This document shows, piece after piece, positions 39,412 through 47,691 of a DNA stretch of 64,000 nucleotides. Under the pieces are notes generated by a model. It had not been told where the DNA came from and searched no databases. It was given only the letters and a program-made list of their open reading frames with translations. Position 1 is the stretch's first letter; every line of letters starts with the position of its first letter. Position numbers and translations under genes: made by a program. The stretch lies in assembly GCF_020524085.2 (NCBI RefSeq), contig NZ_CP129016.1, positions 3,590,001 to 3,654,000 of the forward strand, written 5' to 3'. This stretch comes from Halobacillus litoralis. GTDB taxonomy: Bacteria > Bacillota > Bacilli > Bacillales > Halobacillaceae.

Positions 39412-39678
39412 TTAAAGTTCTGAAAAAACACCTTCCCTTTTTCGTAAAAAGATAACGTAAACGCATAAAACTGCTTCCATAGGCTTAGATAGGTGACCTT
39501 TGACTGGTAGGGCTCGGTTCATCGCCATACGCTTCACGAAAGGATAGAAGTCCGCCCCCTCACTTGGACAGTATATAAACTTACCTTCCGGCTGTTTCGC
39601 TCTCCTTCTCTCGCTAACACCTTCATTTAAAAACAACCGTGGTAGCCTTCCCTGCAAATGTTTGTAAAATTTCAACAT
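39412..39678 (-). CDS. Doubtful small ORF upstream of the M50-like gene
   Basis: An 88-codon frame whose ATG directly touches its only purine tract (GAGGAATG). The product is basic with no recognisable motif. It fills most of the gap between the M50-like gene and rlmN, so it may be spurious. Confidence 0.22.
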   Translation of the reverse strand: MLKFYKHLQGRLPRLFLNEGVSERRRAKQPEGKFIYCPSEGADFYPFVKRMAMNRALPVKGHLSKPMEAVLCVYVIFLRKREGVFSEL

Positions 39679-39689
39679 TCCTCATACTG

Positions 39690-39718
39690 TTGTTTAACAA
39701 CTCAATTTCGAGTATGAT
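39690..39718 (+). promoter_or_regulatory. Predicted SigA promoter of rlmN
   Basis: TTGTTT (39690-39695), 17-nt spacer, TATGAT (39713-39718). AAAGAGGAG follows before the ATG. Confidence 0.6.
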
Positions 39719-39753
39719 AGGAATAGCGATTTTTTTTAAAGAGGAGCGTATTT

Positions 39754-40839
39754 ATGAAACGATCCATTTACGGATTGACGTTTGACCAACTGACTGATTG
39801 GCTTATAGATCATGGTGAGAAAAAGTTCCGCTCCAAGCAAGTGTGGGACTGGCTCTACCAAAAGCGTGTGACAGACTTTTCACAGATGAAAAACGTGAAT
39901 CAATCATGCATCGATGTTCTCGAAGAACATTTTACGATTGAGACACTTTCTGAAGAAATAAAACAAGAATCAAAGGACGGGACCGTCAAGTTTCTATTTA
40001 AATTGGATGATGGGAACGTCATAGAGACGGTTCTGATGCGCTTCAATTACGGGTTGTCCGTATGTGTAACGACACAGGTCGGCTGCAACATTGGTTGTTC
40101 CTTCTGTGCCAGTGGAATCCTGCGCAAGAGCCGAGATCTTTCCAGCGGCGAAATTGTAGAGCAGATCATGCAAGTCCAACAACACCTGGATAAACAAGGA
40201 AACGACGAACGTGTCAGCCACATTGTAGTCATGGGAATTGGTGAACCATTCGATAACTACGACAACTTGATCGACTTCTTAAAAGTTGTAAACGATCAAA
40301 AAGGACTGTCCATCGGAGCGCGTCACATTACCGTTTCCACTAGTGGAATTGCGCCGAAAATGTATGAGTTTGCTGATGAAGGCATCCAGATTAACCTGGC
40401 TCTTTCCATTCACGCACCAAACAATGAACTACGTACTCAAATCATGAAAATCAACCGAGCCTACCCGCTCGAAAAATTGATGCCTGCCATTGATTATTAT
40501 CTTGAAAAGACGAACAGACGGATTACCTTCGAGTACATTTTACTCAAGGACGTCAATGACCATAAGAAGGAAGCGGAAGAGCTTGCGGAATTGTTGAAGG
40601 ATAAACGACACTTATCCTACGTCAACTTGATCCCATACAACCCTGTCGCTGACCACCCTTATGAGCGAAGTGAAAAAGAAGCGATTCTTACGTTCTATCA
40701 AACCTTGATGGACCGTGGAATTAAATGCGGGGTTCGTACGGAGCATGGTACCGACATCGATGCCGCCTGCGGACAGTTGCGCAGTAAGCAGATTGAAAAA
40801 GAAAAAGCACGCAAAAAGAAAAAGATGCAAACAAACTAA
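39754..40839 (+). CDS. rlmN: RlmN-family radical SAM rRNA adenine C2-methyltransferase, streptococcal-type
   Basis: A 361-residue radical SAM enzyme. CNIGCSFC (about residues 111-118) binds the [4Fe-4S] cluster, and [14 protein letters not shown] carries the C-terminal Cys that forms the covalent RNA adduct. Such enzymes methylate C2 of A2503 in 23S rRNA and A37 of some tRNAs. [19 protein letters not shown] and [12 protein letters not shown] match the Lactobacillales form; the housekeeping Bacillus RlmN reads CRIGCTFCAST instead. It may therefore be a second, acquired copy. The isolated position away from the usual rpoZ-prpC cluster supports this. Confidence 0.85.
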   Translation: MKRSIYGLTFDQLTDWLIDHGEKKFRSKQVWDWLYQKRVTDFSQMKNVNQSCIDVLEEHFTIETLSEEIKQESKDGTVKFLFKLDDGNVIETVLMRFNYGLSVCVTTQVGCNIGCSFCASGILRKSRDLSSGEIVEQIMQVQQHLDKQGNDERVSHIVVMGIGEPFDNYDNLIDFLKVVNDQKGLSIGARHITVSTSGIAPKMYEFADEGIQINLALSIHAPNNELRTQIMKINRAYPLEKLMPAIDYYLEKTNRRITFEYILLKDVNDHKKEAEELAELLKDKRHLSYVNLIPYNPVADHPYERSEKEAILTFYQTLMDRGIKCGVRTEHGTDIDAACGQLRSKQIEKEKARKKKKMQTN

Positions 40840-40840
40840 A

Positions 40841-40873
40841 AAGCATGAGGCTCCGGCCTCATGCTTTTTTTAA
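40841..40873. terminator. Bidirectional terminator
   Basis: AAAGCATGAGGC(TC) and GCCTCATGCTTT pair, followed by T's on the plus strand and flanked by A's on the other side. Confidence 0.88.
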
Positions 40874-41235
40874 TCCTTGTAACTTTCTTCTATATAGCCG
40901 GTCATCTCTTTAACGTTCAATTCCTGTCCCCTTACCAACTGCTGAAAAATCAATGGCCAAGACTTTCTCACTTTGAGCAACGGCTGTTAAAATTTTCGAA
41001 GATTCATATTCGTAGGCGAAAGTGTGAAGAGTGTCGAACAACCGGTCATAATCTGTAAAGAAAATAAAAGACTCCTTGTCTCTAAAGTGGTCAAACATTT
41101 CCGAATGAGAGCCATGCTTATCCCCAGCGTTTTAACTGCACGTTCCTCTGCAAAGACCCCTGTATCCCACTGCGATTTTTCCTTCCAGACCTTCTTCTTG
41201 AAAATGATTTTAGGACCGTCCTCGTCCTATCATTT
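40870..41235 (-). pseudogene. Disrupted coding remnant, unknown family
   Basis: No single minus-strand frame is open here, but three segments read well in succession: KVWKEKSQWDTGVFAEERAV, then EMFDHFRDKESFIFFTDYDR through KILTAVAQSEK, then SWPLIFQQLVRGQELNVKEM ending ESYKD-stop against a shared terminator. Joining them needs one base gained in GGGG near 41130 and one lost in AAA near 40967. The 5' end is missing or also broken. I do not recognise the product. It could be a real decayed gene or one more victim of homopolymer errors. Confidence 0.45.
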
Positions 41236-41366
41236 TATTCTCTTAATTGATTGTTTTAAAAAATACGGAAAAAATGGTTTTATTTGTAAAAATATTGGAA
41301 ATAGAAGAATATACAAAAATATCCAAGGGGTGATGGAAATCTATCTAAAAAGGAGTTTTTTCCAGA

Positions 41367-41795
41367 ATGAAAAAAATCTTATCTGTGTTGTTCCTTTTGA
41401 CTTTAACCTTTGGCAGTGCAGGAGTCGTAAGTGCAGATAGCCATGACGGAGACAAAGATTGCAGCGACTTTGATTCTACAGCAGAAGCAGAACAATATTG
41501 GGAAGAAAATGGATACGACGAAAACAACGATCCAGATGGACTGGACCGTGATAAAGATGGTACCCCATGTGAAAGCTTAGGTGGCAGCTCTTCAGATGAT
41601 AGCTCTAGTGATTCAGATGCATCAGATGATGAAGCCATGGAAGATTCTGAGGAAAGCGGAACTCAAGAGGAATCCTCTGACGAAGAAGGTGGAGAGCTTC
41701 CAGAGACCGCGGCGCCTTATGCTACATATGCGTTACTCGGGTTGGGGCTGTTTCTATTGAGTGGTGGCCTGTTGTTTGTACGGAAAGAAAATTAA
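41367..41795 (+). CDS. Sortase-anchored Excalibur domain protein
   Basis: A 142-residue surface protein. Signal peptide ending SAGVVSADS, an Excalibur calcium-binding domain (DKDCSDFDSTAEAEQYWEEN ... DRDKDGTPCESL, about residues 30-72), a Ser/Asp/Glu-rich spacer, then LPETA, a hydrophobic helix and RKEN: a sorting signal like the LPDTA type used by sortase D in Bacillus. Its Excalibur domain resembles that of the nuclease at 31060. AAAAAGGAG precedes the ATG. The role is likely Ca2+-dependent at the wall. Confidence 0.85.
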   Translation: MKKILSVLFLLTLTFGSAGVVSADSHDGDKDCSDFDSTAEAEQYWEENGYDENNDPDGLDRDKDGTPCESLGGSSSDDSSSDSDASDDEAMEDSEESGTQEESSDEEGGELPETAAPYATYALLGLGLFLLSGGLLFVRKEN

Positions 41796-41818
41796 ATCAT
41801 ATTGACCATCCCCCTCTT

Positions 41819-41850
41819 AAGCGAGCCATTTTGGTTCGCTATTTCTTTGC
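41819..41850 (+). terminator. Terminator of the LPETA protein gene
   Basis: AAGCGAGCC and GGTTCGCT pair around ATTTT, then ATTTCTTT. Confidence 0.65.
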
Positions 41851-41879
41851 AGAGGAGCACCTTGTCCAATCTTTAGATA

Positions 41880-41911
41880 AAAAAAGATCTATCCTTTTAT
41901 AGGATAGACCT
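41880..41911 (-). terminator. Terminator of the ABC-tetR operon
   Basis: On the minus strand GGTCTATCCT and AGGATAGATC pair (outer G-C then mismatch), followed by TTTTTT. Confidence 0.75.
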
Positions 41912-41914
41912 TTT

Positions 41915-42575
41915 TTATTTCTGAGCTAAACCATGCATAATGAAGTCAATCGTATGATCAATTTCCTTATCGTCATCCCAGTTTAATTCAGGTGCAATAA
42001 TAAAACGGGTGACCAGAAATCCGAGTACGGAAGAAATAATCATACGTATGATGGAGGCATTGGGTATTTCTACAAGTTTCCCATTTTCCTTCAATTGATT
42101 CAAAGCTTCTTCAAATTTCGGGAAAACCTCTTCAAGAAATACTTCTTGAAATTTTTCCTGCAGCTCAGGATGAAATGCCATTTCCTGAATGACAATACGC
42201 AAAAGCGGTGCGTTCTCCTTGGCAAATTCAAACCGATTCTTCAAAAGAGTGCGCAATAAACCTTCTAATCCTTCAGGAGGCTCTTCAAAGACTTTACTGG
42301 CAAAATGAGAAGCAAAAAACGGCAGAGTGAACTTCGTCATAAATGGCGTCACGATAGAGATCAAGAGTTCTTTTTTTCGTTTTATAGTGACGAAAAATCG
42401 TCCCCTCCGCCACATTCGCCTTAGCCGCAATTTCACTGGTGGAAGAAGAAGCGTACCCCTTTTCTGCAAAAATCTCTACGGCCGCTTTTAAAATTTGTTC
42501 TTGTTTCGGTGTTAACTTCCGATCTTCCTCTGTGGTTTGCTCTAAAGTCTCCACCCATTTCTTAAAATCAGTCAT
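41915..42575 (-). pseudogene. TetR family regulator, frameshifted in this sequence
   Basis: The N-terminal helix-turn-helix (ILKAAVEIFAEKGY, SEIAAKANVAEGTIFRHYKT) and the ligand-binding domain (FASHFASKVFEEPPEG to the end) are in different frames. The break is the T7 tract 42371-42377 (A7 in the gene). With six A's the frame reads RHYKTKKELLISIVTPF and gives 219 residues. It is the third gene of the ABC operon and presumably binds the twin dyads at 44356-44417. A7 is also a classic slippage site, so some full-length protein could be made even if the base is real. Confidence 0.8.
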
Positions 42576-42607
42576 TCATCCATCCTCCTCAGGCGTTCCT
42601 TGTACCA

Positions 42608-43619
42608 TTATAAACGCCGATGCTTCTTCAATGCGAATATGTTCAATGTCGTGAATAACACCGTAAACCCAAGCAGAATATAAATTTCCATTTGGATTTC
42701 CGCTAAAGAAGCATCGCGCAGCATAATCCCTCTCATCGCTTCTGCCCCATACGTTAAAGGCATCATATCTCCGATGATCTGCACCCATGTTCCAAGGCCT
42801 TCTGTCGGGAATAAACCGGAAAAGAACACTTGAGGGACAATGACCAAAGGAATGAACTGAATCATCTGAAACTCATTCTTAGCAAATGCTGAGACCAATG
42901 TACCCAGGCTTAGAGCCGCTAGAGCTAGTAAAATGGTGATGATGAGCACATATAGGAAATTCCCTTCCATGAAAACCCCCCAGGATGTAAATGGAAAACG
43001 ACGCGATGATTAGAGACTGAACAATGGTGAACAACCCAAATCCTGCGAGATAACCGAACACGATTTCAGACCGTCTGATTGGTGTAGCCAACAACCTTTC
43101 CAATGTGCCCTGTGTGCGTTCTCTTAAAAAAGAAACCCCGCCCACTATAAATACGAAGAAAAAGACAAAAAAACCGATGAGGACAGGTCCTACGTAATCA
43201 AATAACCCCAGATCCTCTGACCCATGGTAATACTCTACGTCCACCATGTTTTGCTGATCCTCCCGTAGGGATTGCAATTCTTTTTGTATTGCGCCTGCAG
43301 TGTTTGGGTTACTTCCCTCAAGAAGCAGTGATATTTCCTTATCCTCAAAATATAACACAGCGTCCAAAGTCCCTTCCTCCAGCTTCTCTTCTGCTTTAGA
43401 AGAAGACAGCGTTTCAACAACAAGGGTGTCAGACGACAATTTTTGAAGTATGGGTTCTGGAACGTCTACGGCTCCTAATTCCAGGTTGGATTGATCATGA
43501 TCCAATACCATCCACATCAATGACAAAACAAGGAGCGGCGCTACCACCATAAGGGCTACACTTCTTTTATCCCTCCGAAACTGGAGAAGGATTCTTTTCA
43601 TTACATGCAAGGTATTCAT
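42608..43619 (-). pseudogene. ABC-2 type transporter permease, frameshifted in this sequence
   Basis: The first 215 residues (one N-terminal helix, a large extracytoplasmic domain, then LRERTQGTLERLLATPIRR) and the last 120 (NFLYVLIITILLALAALSLG, FFSGLFPTEGLGTWVQ) are in different frames. The break is C6 at 42976-42981; five bases would read SIYILGVFMEGNFLYV. Locus length fits 336 codons, a stop and one base. The layout matches YhgE/DrrB-like drug-export permeases. Its start overlaps the ATPase stop by four bases. Confidence 0.82.
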
Positions 43620-44338
43620 TTAGTTTCACCTCCATAATGCAAGAACACGTCTTCAATAGACTTCACATTTACTTCCTCTTTTAACTTCTCAGGGGTATCC
43701 ATGGCAATCACTTTTCCGTTTCTGAGAAGAGCCAGGCGATCACACTTCTCCGCCTCGTCCATGACATGCGTGGTCACAATAATCGTGACGCCCTTTTTCT
43801 TCAAATCATAAAGTTCATTCCAAATGGACTGCCGTAAAACAGGGTCAATTCCAACGGTAGGCTCATCAAGGATTATCAGTTCTGGTTCATGAACAAGAGC
43901 TGCAGCTAATGATAACCGCCTTTTCATCCCCCCTGAAAAAGTTTCAACCGGCTGTTTTGAGGAGGATGACAAGTCAACCATTTCAAGCACCTCTTTTATT
44001 CTTTCTTTTCTCTTTTTTTTAGGCAACTTGTAGATGGAAGCAAAAAAATCAAGGTTCTCCCATGCCGTCAATTCTTGATATAAAGCATCAGATTGTGCCA
44101 TAAACCCATACCTTTTCATTTGCTCGAGGTCGGGCATGGATACCCCGTTAAGAAGAATAGATCCTTTTGTCGGCTGTAAAATCCCCGCGATTAATTTAAC
44201 AAGCGTTGTCTTTCCAGCACCTGAGGGACCGAGGAGACCGAAAATTTCACCTTTCTGAATAGTAAAATCTACATAATCAATGATCGTTACCTTGCCAAAC
44301 CGATGCATGATTTCACTTAATTCCACCACTTTTTCCAA
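43616..44338 (-). CDS. ABC transporter ATP-binding protein
   Basis: A 240-residue ATPase. Walker A LLGPSGAGKTTLVKL, signature ETFSGGMKRRLSLAAAL, Walker B LIILDEPTVGIDP and switch His VTTHVMDEAEKC. Together with the ABC-2 permease it forms a two-gene exporter of the multidrug/antibiotic type. The start is TTG 7 nt after AAAGGGGG. Transcription begins from the operator-flanked promoter just upstream. Confidence 0.92.
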   Translation of the reverse strand: MEKVVELSEIMHRFGKVTIIDYVDFTIQKGEIFGLLGPSGAGKTTLVKLIAGILQPTKGSILLNGVSMPDLEQMKRYGFMAQSDALYQELTAWENLDFFASIYKLPKKKRKERIKEVLEMVDLSSSSKQPVETFSGGMKRRLSLAAALVHEPELIILDEPTVGIDPVLRQSIWNELYDLKKKGVTIIVTTHVMDEAEKCDRLALLRNGKVIAMDTPEKLKEEVNVKSIEDVFLHYGGETK

Positions 44339-44355
44339 TTCAATTCCCCCTTTAA

Positions 44356-44417
44356 TGAGTGATTACTCACATACATTATACTCCACCTCTAGAATTTGTA
44401 AAGTGAGTAATCACTCA
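44356..44417 (-). promoter_or_regulatory. Promoter flanked by paired TetR-type operators
   Basis: Two dyads, TGAGTGATTACTCA (44356-44369) and its exact complement TGAGTAATCACTCA (44404-44417), bracket a promoter: TTTACA (44397-44402), 16-nt spacer, TATAAT (44375-44380) on the minus strand. One dyad sits just upstream of -35 and the other at the start point, ideal for repression by the TetR protein of the same operon. Confidence 0.8.
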
Positions 44418-44481
44418 TATTAACTATTTATATTAAGAACATCAATTGCGAATGCCGCTTAATCAACGATGTAAGCTCAAC

Positions 44482-44511
44482 CAAAAAAGACCAAGCCCAG
44501 GTGGCTCAGTC
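44482..44511 (-). terminator. Rho-independent terminator
   Basis: On the minus strand GACTGAGCC and GGCTTGGTC pair with two G-U pairs, then TTTTTTGG. It overlaps the stop of the holin-like gene. Confidence 0.75.
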
Positions 44512-44760
44512 CTTTACCTTTTCTTCTTTTTTCTCCAGAAAATACTTCACACCAGCGACCGTTCCGATTCCATACAAAGCGTACTTTAACCCTTCGACCG
44601 TTGCTGCGGGAGAGATACCTTGCTGCCAATAGGAAAATGCAACCCCTAAGACTACAGCGAGGATAGGAATGTACCTGTTCGGCACACGTCTCGTCTGCCT
44701 CATTGCATACAACAATACAGCGAGTCCTAAATACGGAGTGAAGTCGATCATGAAATCCAT
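44506..44760 (-). CDS. Holin-like small membrane protein
   Basis: An 84-residue protein with hydrophobic segments at about residues 8-19, 31-47 and 60-73 and a charged tail KKEEKVKD. Size, the short loops and the lysine/glutamate tail resemble phage holins of the A118 type. No other phage genes lie nearby, so it is probably a domesticated or unrelated membrane protein. AAAGGAG is 8 nt before the ATG. Confidence 0.5.
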   Translation of the reverse strand: MDFMIDFTPYLGLAVLLYAMRQTRRVPNRYIPILAVVLGVAFSYWQQGISPAATVEGLKYALYGIGTVAGVKYFLEKKEEKVKD

Positions 44761-44843
44761 GGGTATATCTCCTTTTATAATGATAATTAGAGCTTATTCC
44801 ATGTTATTCATGATGCAGAAGTTTAATTACTTCTGCCCAACAA

Positions 44844-44878
44844 ACGAGGTCTCGCCCCAATAAGGGACGAGACCTCAT
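44844..44878. other. Strong hairpin downstream of ald
   Basis: GAGGTCTCG and CGAGACCTC pair around a CCCC..GGG inner stem. A T-run exists only on the plus strand (CTCTTTTT), so its use as an ald terminator is unclear. Confidence 0.5.
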
Positions 44879-44884
44879 CTCTTT

Positions 44885-46019
44885 TTAAGAAATGAAAGAC
44901 TTTGGACCAAAGGCTTTCTCGACTTCTATATAATCCAGCCCATGGGCGTCTGCAACTTCACGATATGTTACACATCCATTGACAACGTTAATCCCCTTTA
45001 GTAAGGCGGCGTTTTCCATGCATGCTTTTTGAAAACCTTTATTCGCAATCTGAATAGCATAAGGAATCGTAACATTCGTCAGTGCAAGTGTTGACGTTTG
45101 CGGAACGGCTCCAGGCATGTTGCCAACCGCATAATGGACAACCCCATATTTCACATAGGTCGGATCATCATGTGTTGTGACGTGGTCGACCGTTTCGACG
45201 ATGCCACCCTGATCGACCGCAACATCTACGATGACACTTCCACGACTCATCGACTTCACCATCTCTTCAGTCACAAGTTTTGGAGCTTTGGCTCCTGGAA
45301 TCAAAACCGCACCGATGACCAAATCAGACTCCCTGACAGCTTCACTCAAATTCAATGGATTCGACATGAGCGTATTGATAGAGGAACCGAATATATCATC
45401 CAGCTGCCTGAGTCGATCTGGACTGAGATCGATCATCGTCACATCTGCGCCTAACCCGATGGCGATTTTTGCAGCATTCGTCCCTACAACGCCACCTCCG
45501 ATTATCGCAACTTTCCCACGCTTCACCCCCGGCACTCCGCCGAGTAGAATGCCTTTGCCGCCATGGGTACGCTCTAAATATTGCGCACCTTTTTGTGTTG
45601 CCATCCTACCAGCCACTTCACTCATGGGTGTAAGCAAAGGGAGAGATCCATTTTCTGCTTGAACCGTTTCATAAGCAATAGCGACCACTTTTTTCTCTGC
45701 CAATGCTTTTGTCAATTCTTCATCTGCCGCAAGGTGCAAATACGTGAATAAAATTAATCCCTCATAAAAGTAACCGTACTCCTCCGCCAGAGGCTCTTTG
45801 ACTTTCAAAACCATTTGCTGGGCCCATGCCTCCGCAGCAGCACCTACTATTTTCACTCCGACTTCTTCATATTGTTGATCAGAAAATCCAGAGCGCTCCC
45901 CGGCTTTCGACTCTAAAAAAAACTTCATGTCCTTCATTGATTAGATTAACCGCACCAGCAGGAGTGATCGCTACGCGGTTTTCATTATTCTTAATCTCTT
46001 TCGGTATCCCTATCTGCAT
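44885..46019 (-). pseudogene. ald: Alanine dehydrogenase, frameshifted in this sequence
   Basis: ATG 46019 (GGAGGTTACC upstream) begins [20 protein letters not shown], the canonical Ald N-terminus, and breaks at A8 45915-45922 (T8 in the gene). With seven T's the frame reads [18 protein letters not shown] and continues for 377 residues, the usual length. [20 protein letters not shown] is the NAD-binding loop. Ald converts L-alanine to pyruvate and ammonia. It lies 22 nt after the beta-alanine aminotransferase and would recycle the alanine that enzyme makes. Confidence 0.88.
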
Positions 46020-46041
46020 TCCAGGTAACCTCCTATCAAGG

Positions 46042-47382
46042 TCATATCGACTGAATCGCCTCTACCACGGTATCGAGCAAGAAAGTCAACTCCTCTTCTT
46101 CAATAGACAAAGGTGGGGACAATGTAATGACATTATTGAAGCCAGCCACTGTCATCCCGTTTTTGCCAATCAGTATCCCTTTGTTTTTACAATAGGCGAT
46201 GATCTGATTAACTTTCTCCACAGCTAATGGGTCCTTCGTTTCTTTGCTTTCCACCATTTCGATACCGATGAGCAATCCCTTTCCTCTCACATTACCCACA
46301 TGGTTATGGTTTTGAAGACGCGTGTTCAAATCATTTCTTGCTGCCTCACCTAATTCACGTGAACGCTCAAACAAGTTTTCTCTTTCCATAATTTCAATAT
46401 TCTTGAGGGCAACCGCACATGCCGCCGGATGACCACCGAAGGTATTGATGTGACGGAAGAAGTCATACGTATCGTCACCACAAAAGGCTTCATACACTTC
46501 CCGTTTGACTGCTGTTGCTGAAAGAGGAAGATAAGCACTCGTAATCCCTTTTGCCATCGTAATGATATCAGGCTTTACTCCATAGTTCATAAAACCGAAC
46601 GGCTTACCCGTACGTCCGAATCCACAAATCACTTCATCTACGATCATAAGGGCTCCATGTTTTTCACAAATGGCTTGAACCTCTTTCATATACTGCTCAG
46701 GCGGTACGATCACACCACCACCTGTAATGATCGGCTCCATGATCACTCCAGCAATCGACTCACTATATTCCCATGTCATCACATCATCGATTTCCTTTGC
46801 TCCCCATTGATCTTTTTCACTATGTTCATTCCGATACTCATCAGGGGGTGCGACATGTAAAAAACCGAGGCCAAGTGGTTCATACTTATATTTCCTCTGT
46901 GCTTGGCCAGTGGCAGCTAACGCGCTTGTGGAATTTCCATGATAAGCTCGATACCTTGAAATGAACTTCGTGCGGTAATGGTCTCCTTTTTGCTGATGAT
47001 ATTGACGTACCATTTTAAACGCCGCTTCATTCGCTTCCGATCCACTGTTTGAGAAAAAAACAACATAGTCATCCCCAAGCAGCTGATTGATTTTTTCTCC
47101 TAATTGAATTGCTGCTTCATGGCTTTGAGTAAGCGGCGTATAAGATAGATCCTTGATCTGTTCATAAGCTGCTTTCGCAAGCTCTTCTCTCCCATATCCC
47201 ACGTTCACACACCATAATCCTGACATCGCATCCAAGAACCGGTTACCGTCTATATCGGTGATCCAGGAACCTTTCGCACTTTTCGCCACCATTGTTGCAT
47301 CAGGGTTATAAGGTTTCATGGAGTGCCATACGTACTTTTCGTCTTTTGAAAGCAATTCACTTTTTACATCAGCTTTAGTCAA
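46042..47382 (-). CDS. Class III aminotransferase, probable beta-alanine--pyruvate transaminase
   Basis: A 446-residue PLP enzyme. [19 protein letters not shown] is the phosphate-cup region, [18 protein letters not shown] the cofactor Asp motif, and [19 protein letters not shown] contains the PLP Lys. The omega-aminotransferase group acts on beta-alanine, taurine or polyamines with pyruvate. Position beside Ald and the pyrimidine catabolic genes points to beta-alanine. The start is TTG behind GAGGAGG. A dyad shared with mmsA lies 70 nt upstream. Confidence 0.85.
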   Translation of the reverse strand: MTKADVKSELLSKDEKYVWHSMKPYNPDATMVAKSAKGSWITDIDGNRFLDAMSGLWCVNVGYGREELAKAAYEQIKDLSYTPLTQSHEAAIQLGEKINQLLGDDYVVFFSNSGSEANEAAFKMVRQYHQQKGDHYRTKFISRYRAYHGNSTSALAATGQAQRKYKYEPLGLGFLHVAPPDEYRNEHSEKDQWGAKEIDDVMTWEYSESIAGVIMEPIITGGGVIVPPEQYMKEVQAICEKHGALMIVDEVICGFGRTGKPFGFMNYGVKPDIITMAKGITSAYLPLSATAVKREVYEAFCGDDTYDFFRHINTFGGHPAACAVALKNIEIMERENLFERSRELGEAARNDLNTRLQNHNHVGNVRGKGLLIGIEMVESKETKDPLAVEKVNQIIAYCKNKGILIGKNGMTVAGFNNVITLSPPLSIEEEELTFLLDTVVEAIQSI

Positions 47383-47454
47383 CGGAGATTCCTCCTCAAT
47401 GATCTTTTGTTAGAATTATCTTAATTATCTAACATTTGAGGTGCGCTTTCATTA

Positions 47455-47497
47455 GACATTATGTCAAACAGTCATCTCCCCACTTTCACATAATGAC
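47455..47497 (-). promoter_or_regulatory. Dyad operator upstream of the aminotransferase gene (site 1)
   Basis: GACATTATGTCAAA (47455-47468) and TTTCACATAATGAC (47484-47497) are inverted half-sites separated by 15 nt. The same 14-15-14 architecture and half-site occur upstream of mmsA (58772-58814). It is a likely binding site for the PucR-type regulator. Confidence 0.65.
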
Positions 47498-47519
47498 AAG
47501 AGCGCTATTCAACAATCTG

Positions 47520-47620
47520 GCAGGATTGTTGAATACTCAGTTTAGAGATGTTTCCGGGGTTCGTTGCTATGTTGGGCGTCAGGGGAAACTACTCACTTTC
47601 CTGCGGGGATGGGAATAGGG
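47520..47620. repeat. Dispersed repeat, degenerate copy D
   Basis: ACTCAGTTTAGAGATG, GGGGTTCGTTGC and ACTTTCCTGCGGGG are decayed words of the repeat family. Confidence 0.5.
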
Positions 47621-47643
47621 AACTTTAATGGGAAAAGGGGGAT

Positions 47644-47682
47644 AAAAAAACACTTATTCAAAAGGTCAGAATAAGTGTTTAA
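47644..47682 (-). terminator. Terminator of pucR
   Basis: On the minus strand AAACACTTATTC and GAATAAGTGTTT pair perfectly, then TTTTTA. Confidence 0.88.
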
Positions 47683-47691
47683 GGAAAGCGG

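Noticed and set aside
44506..44760. Prophage remnant signalled by a holin-like protein
   Set aside because: No integrase, structural, lysin or attachment sequences lie nearby.
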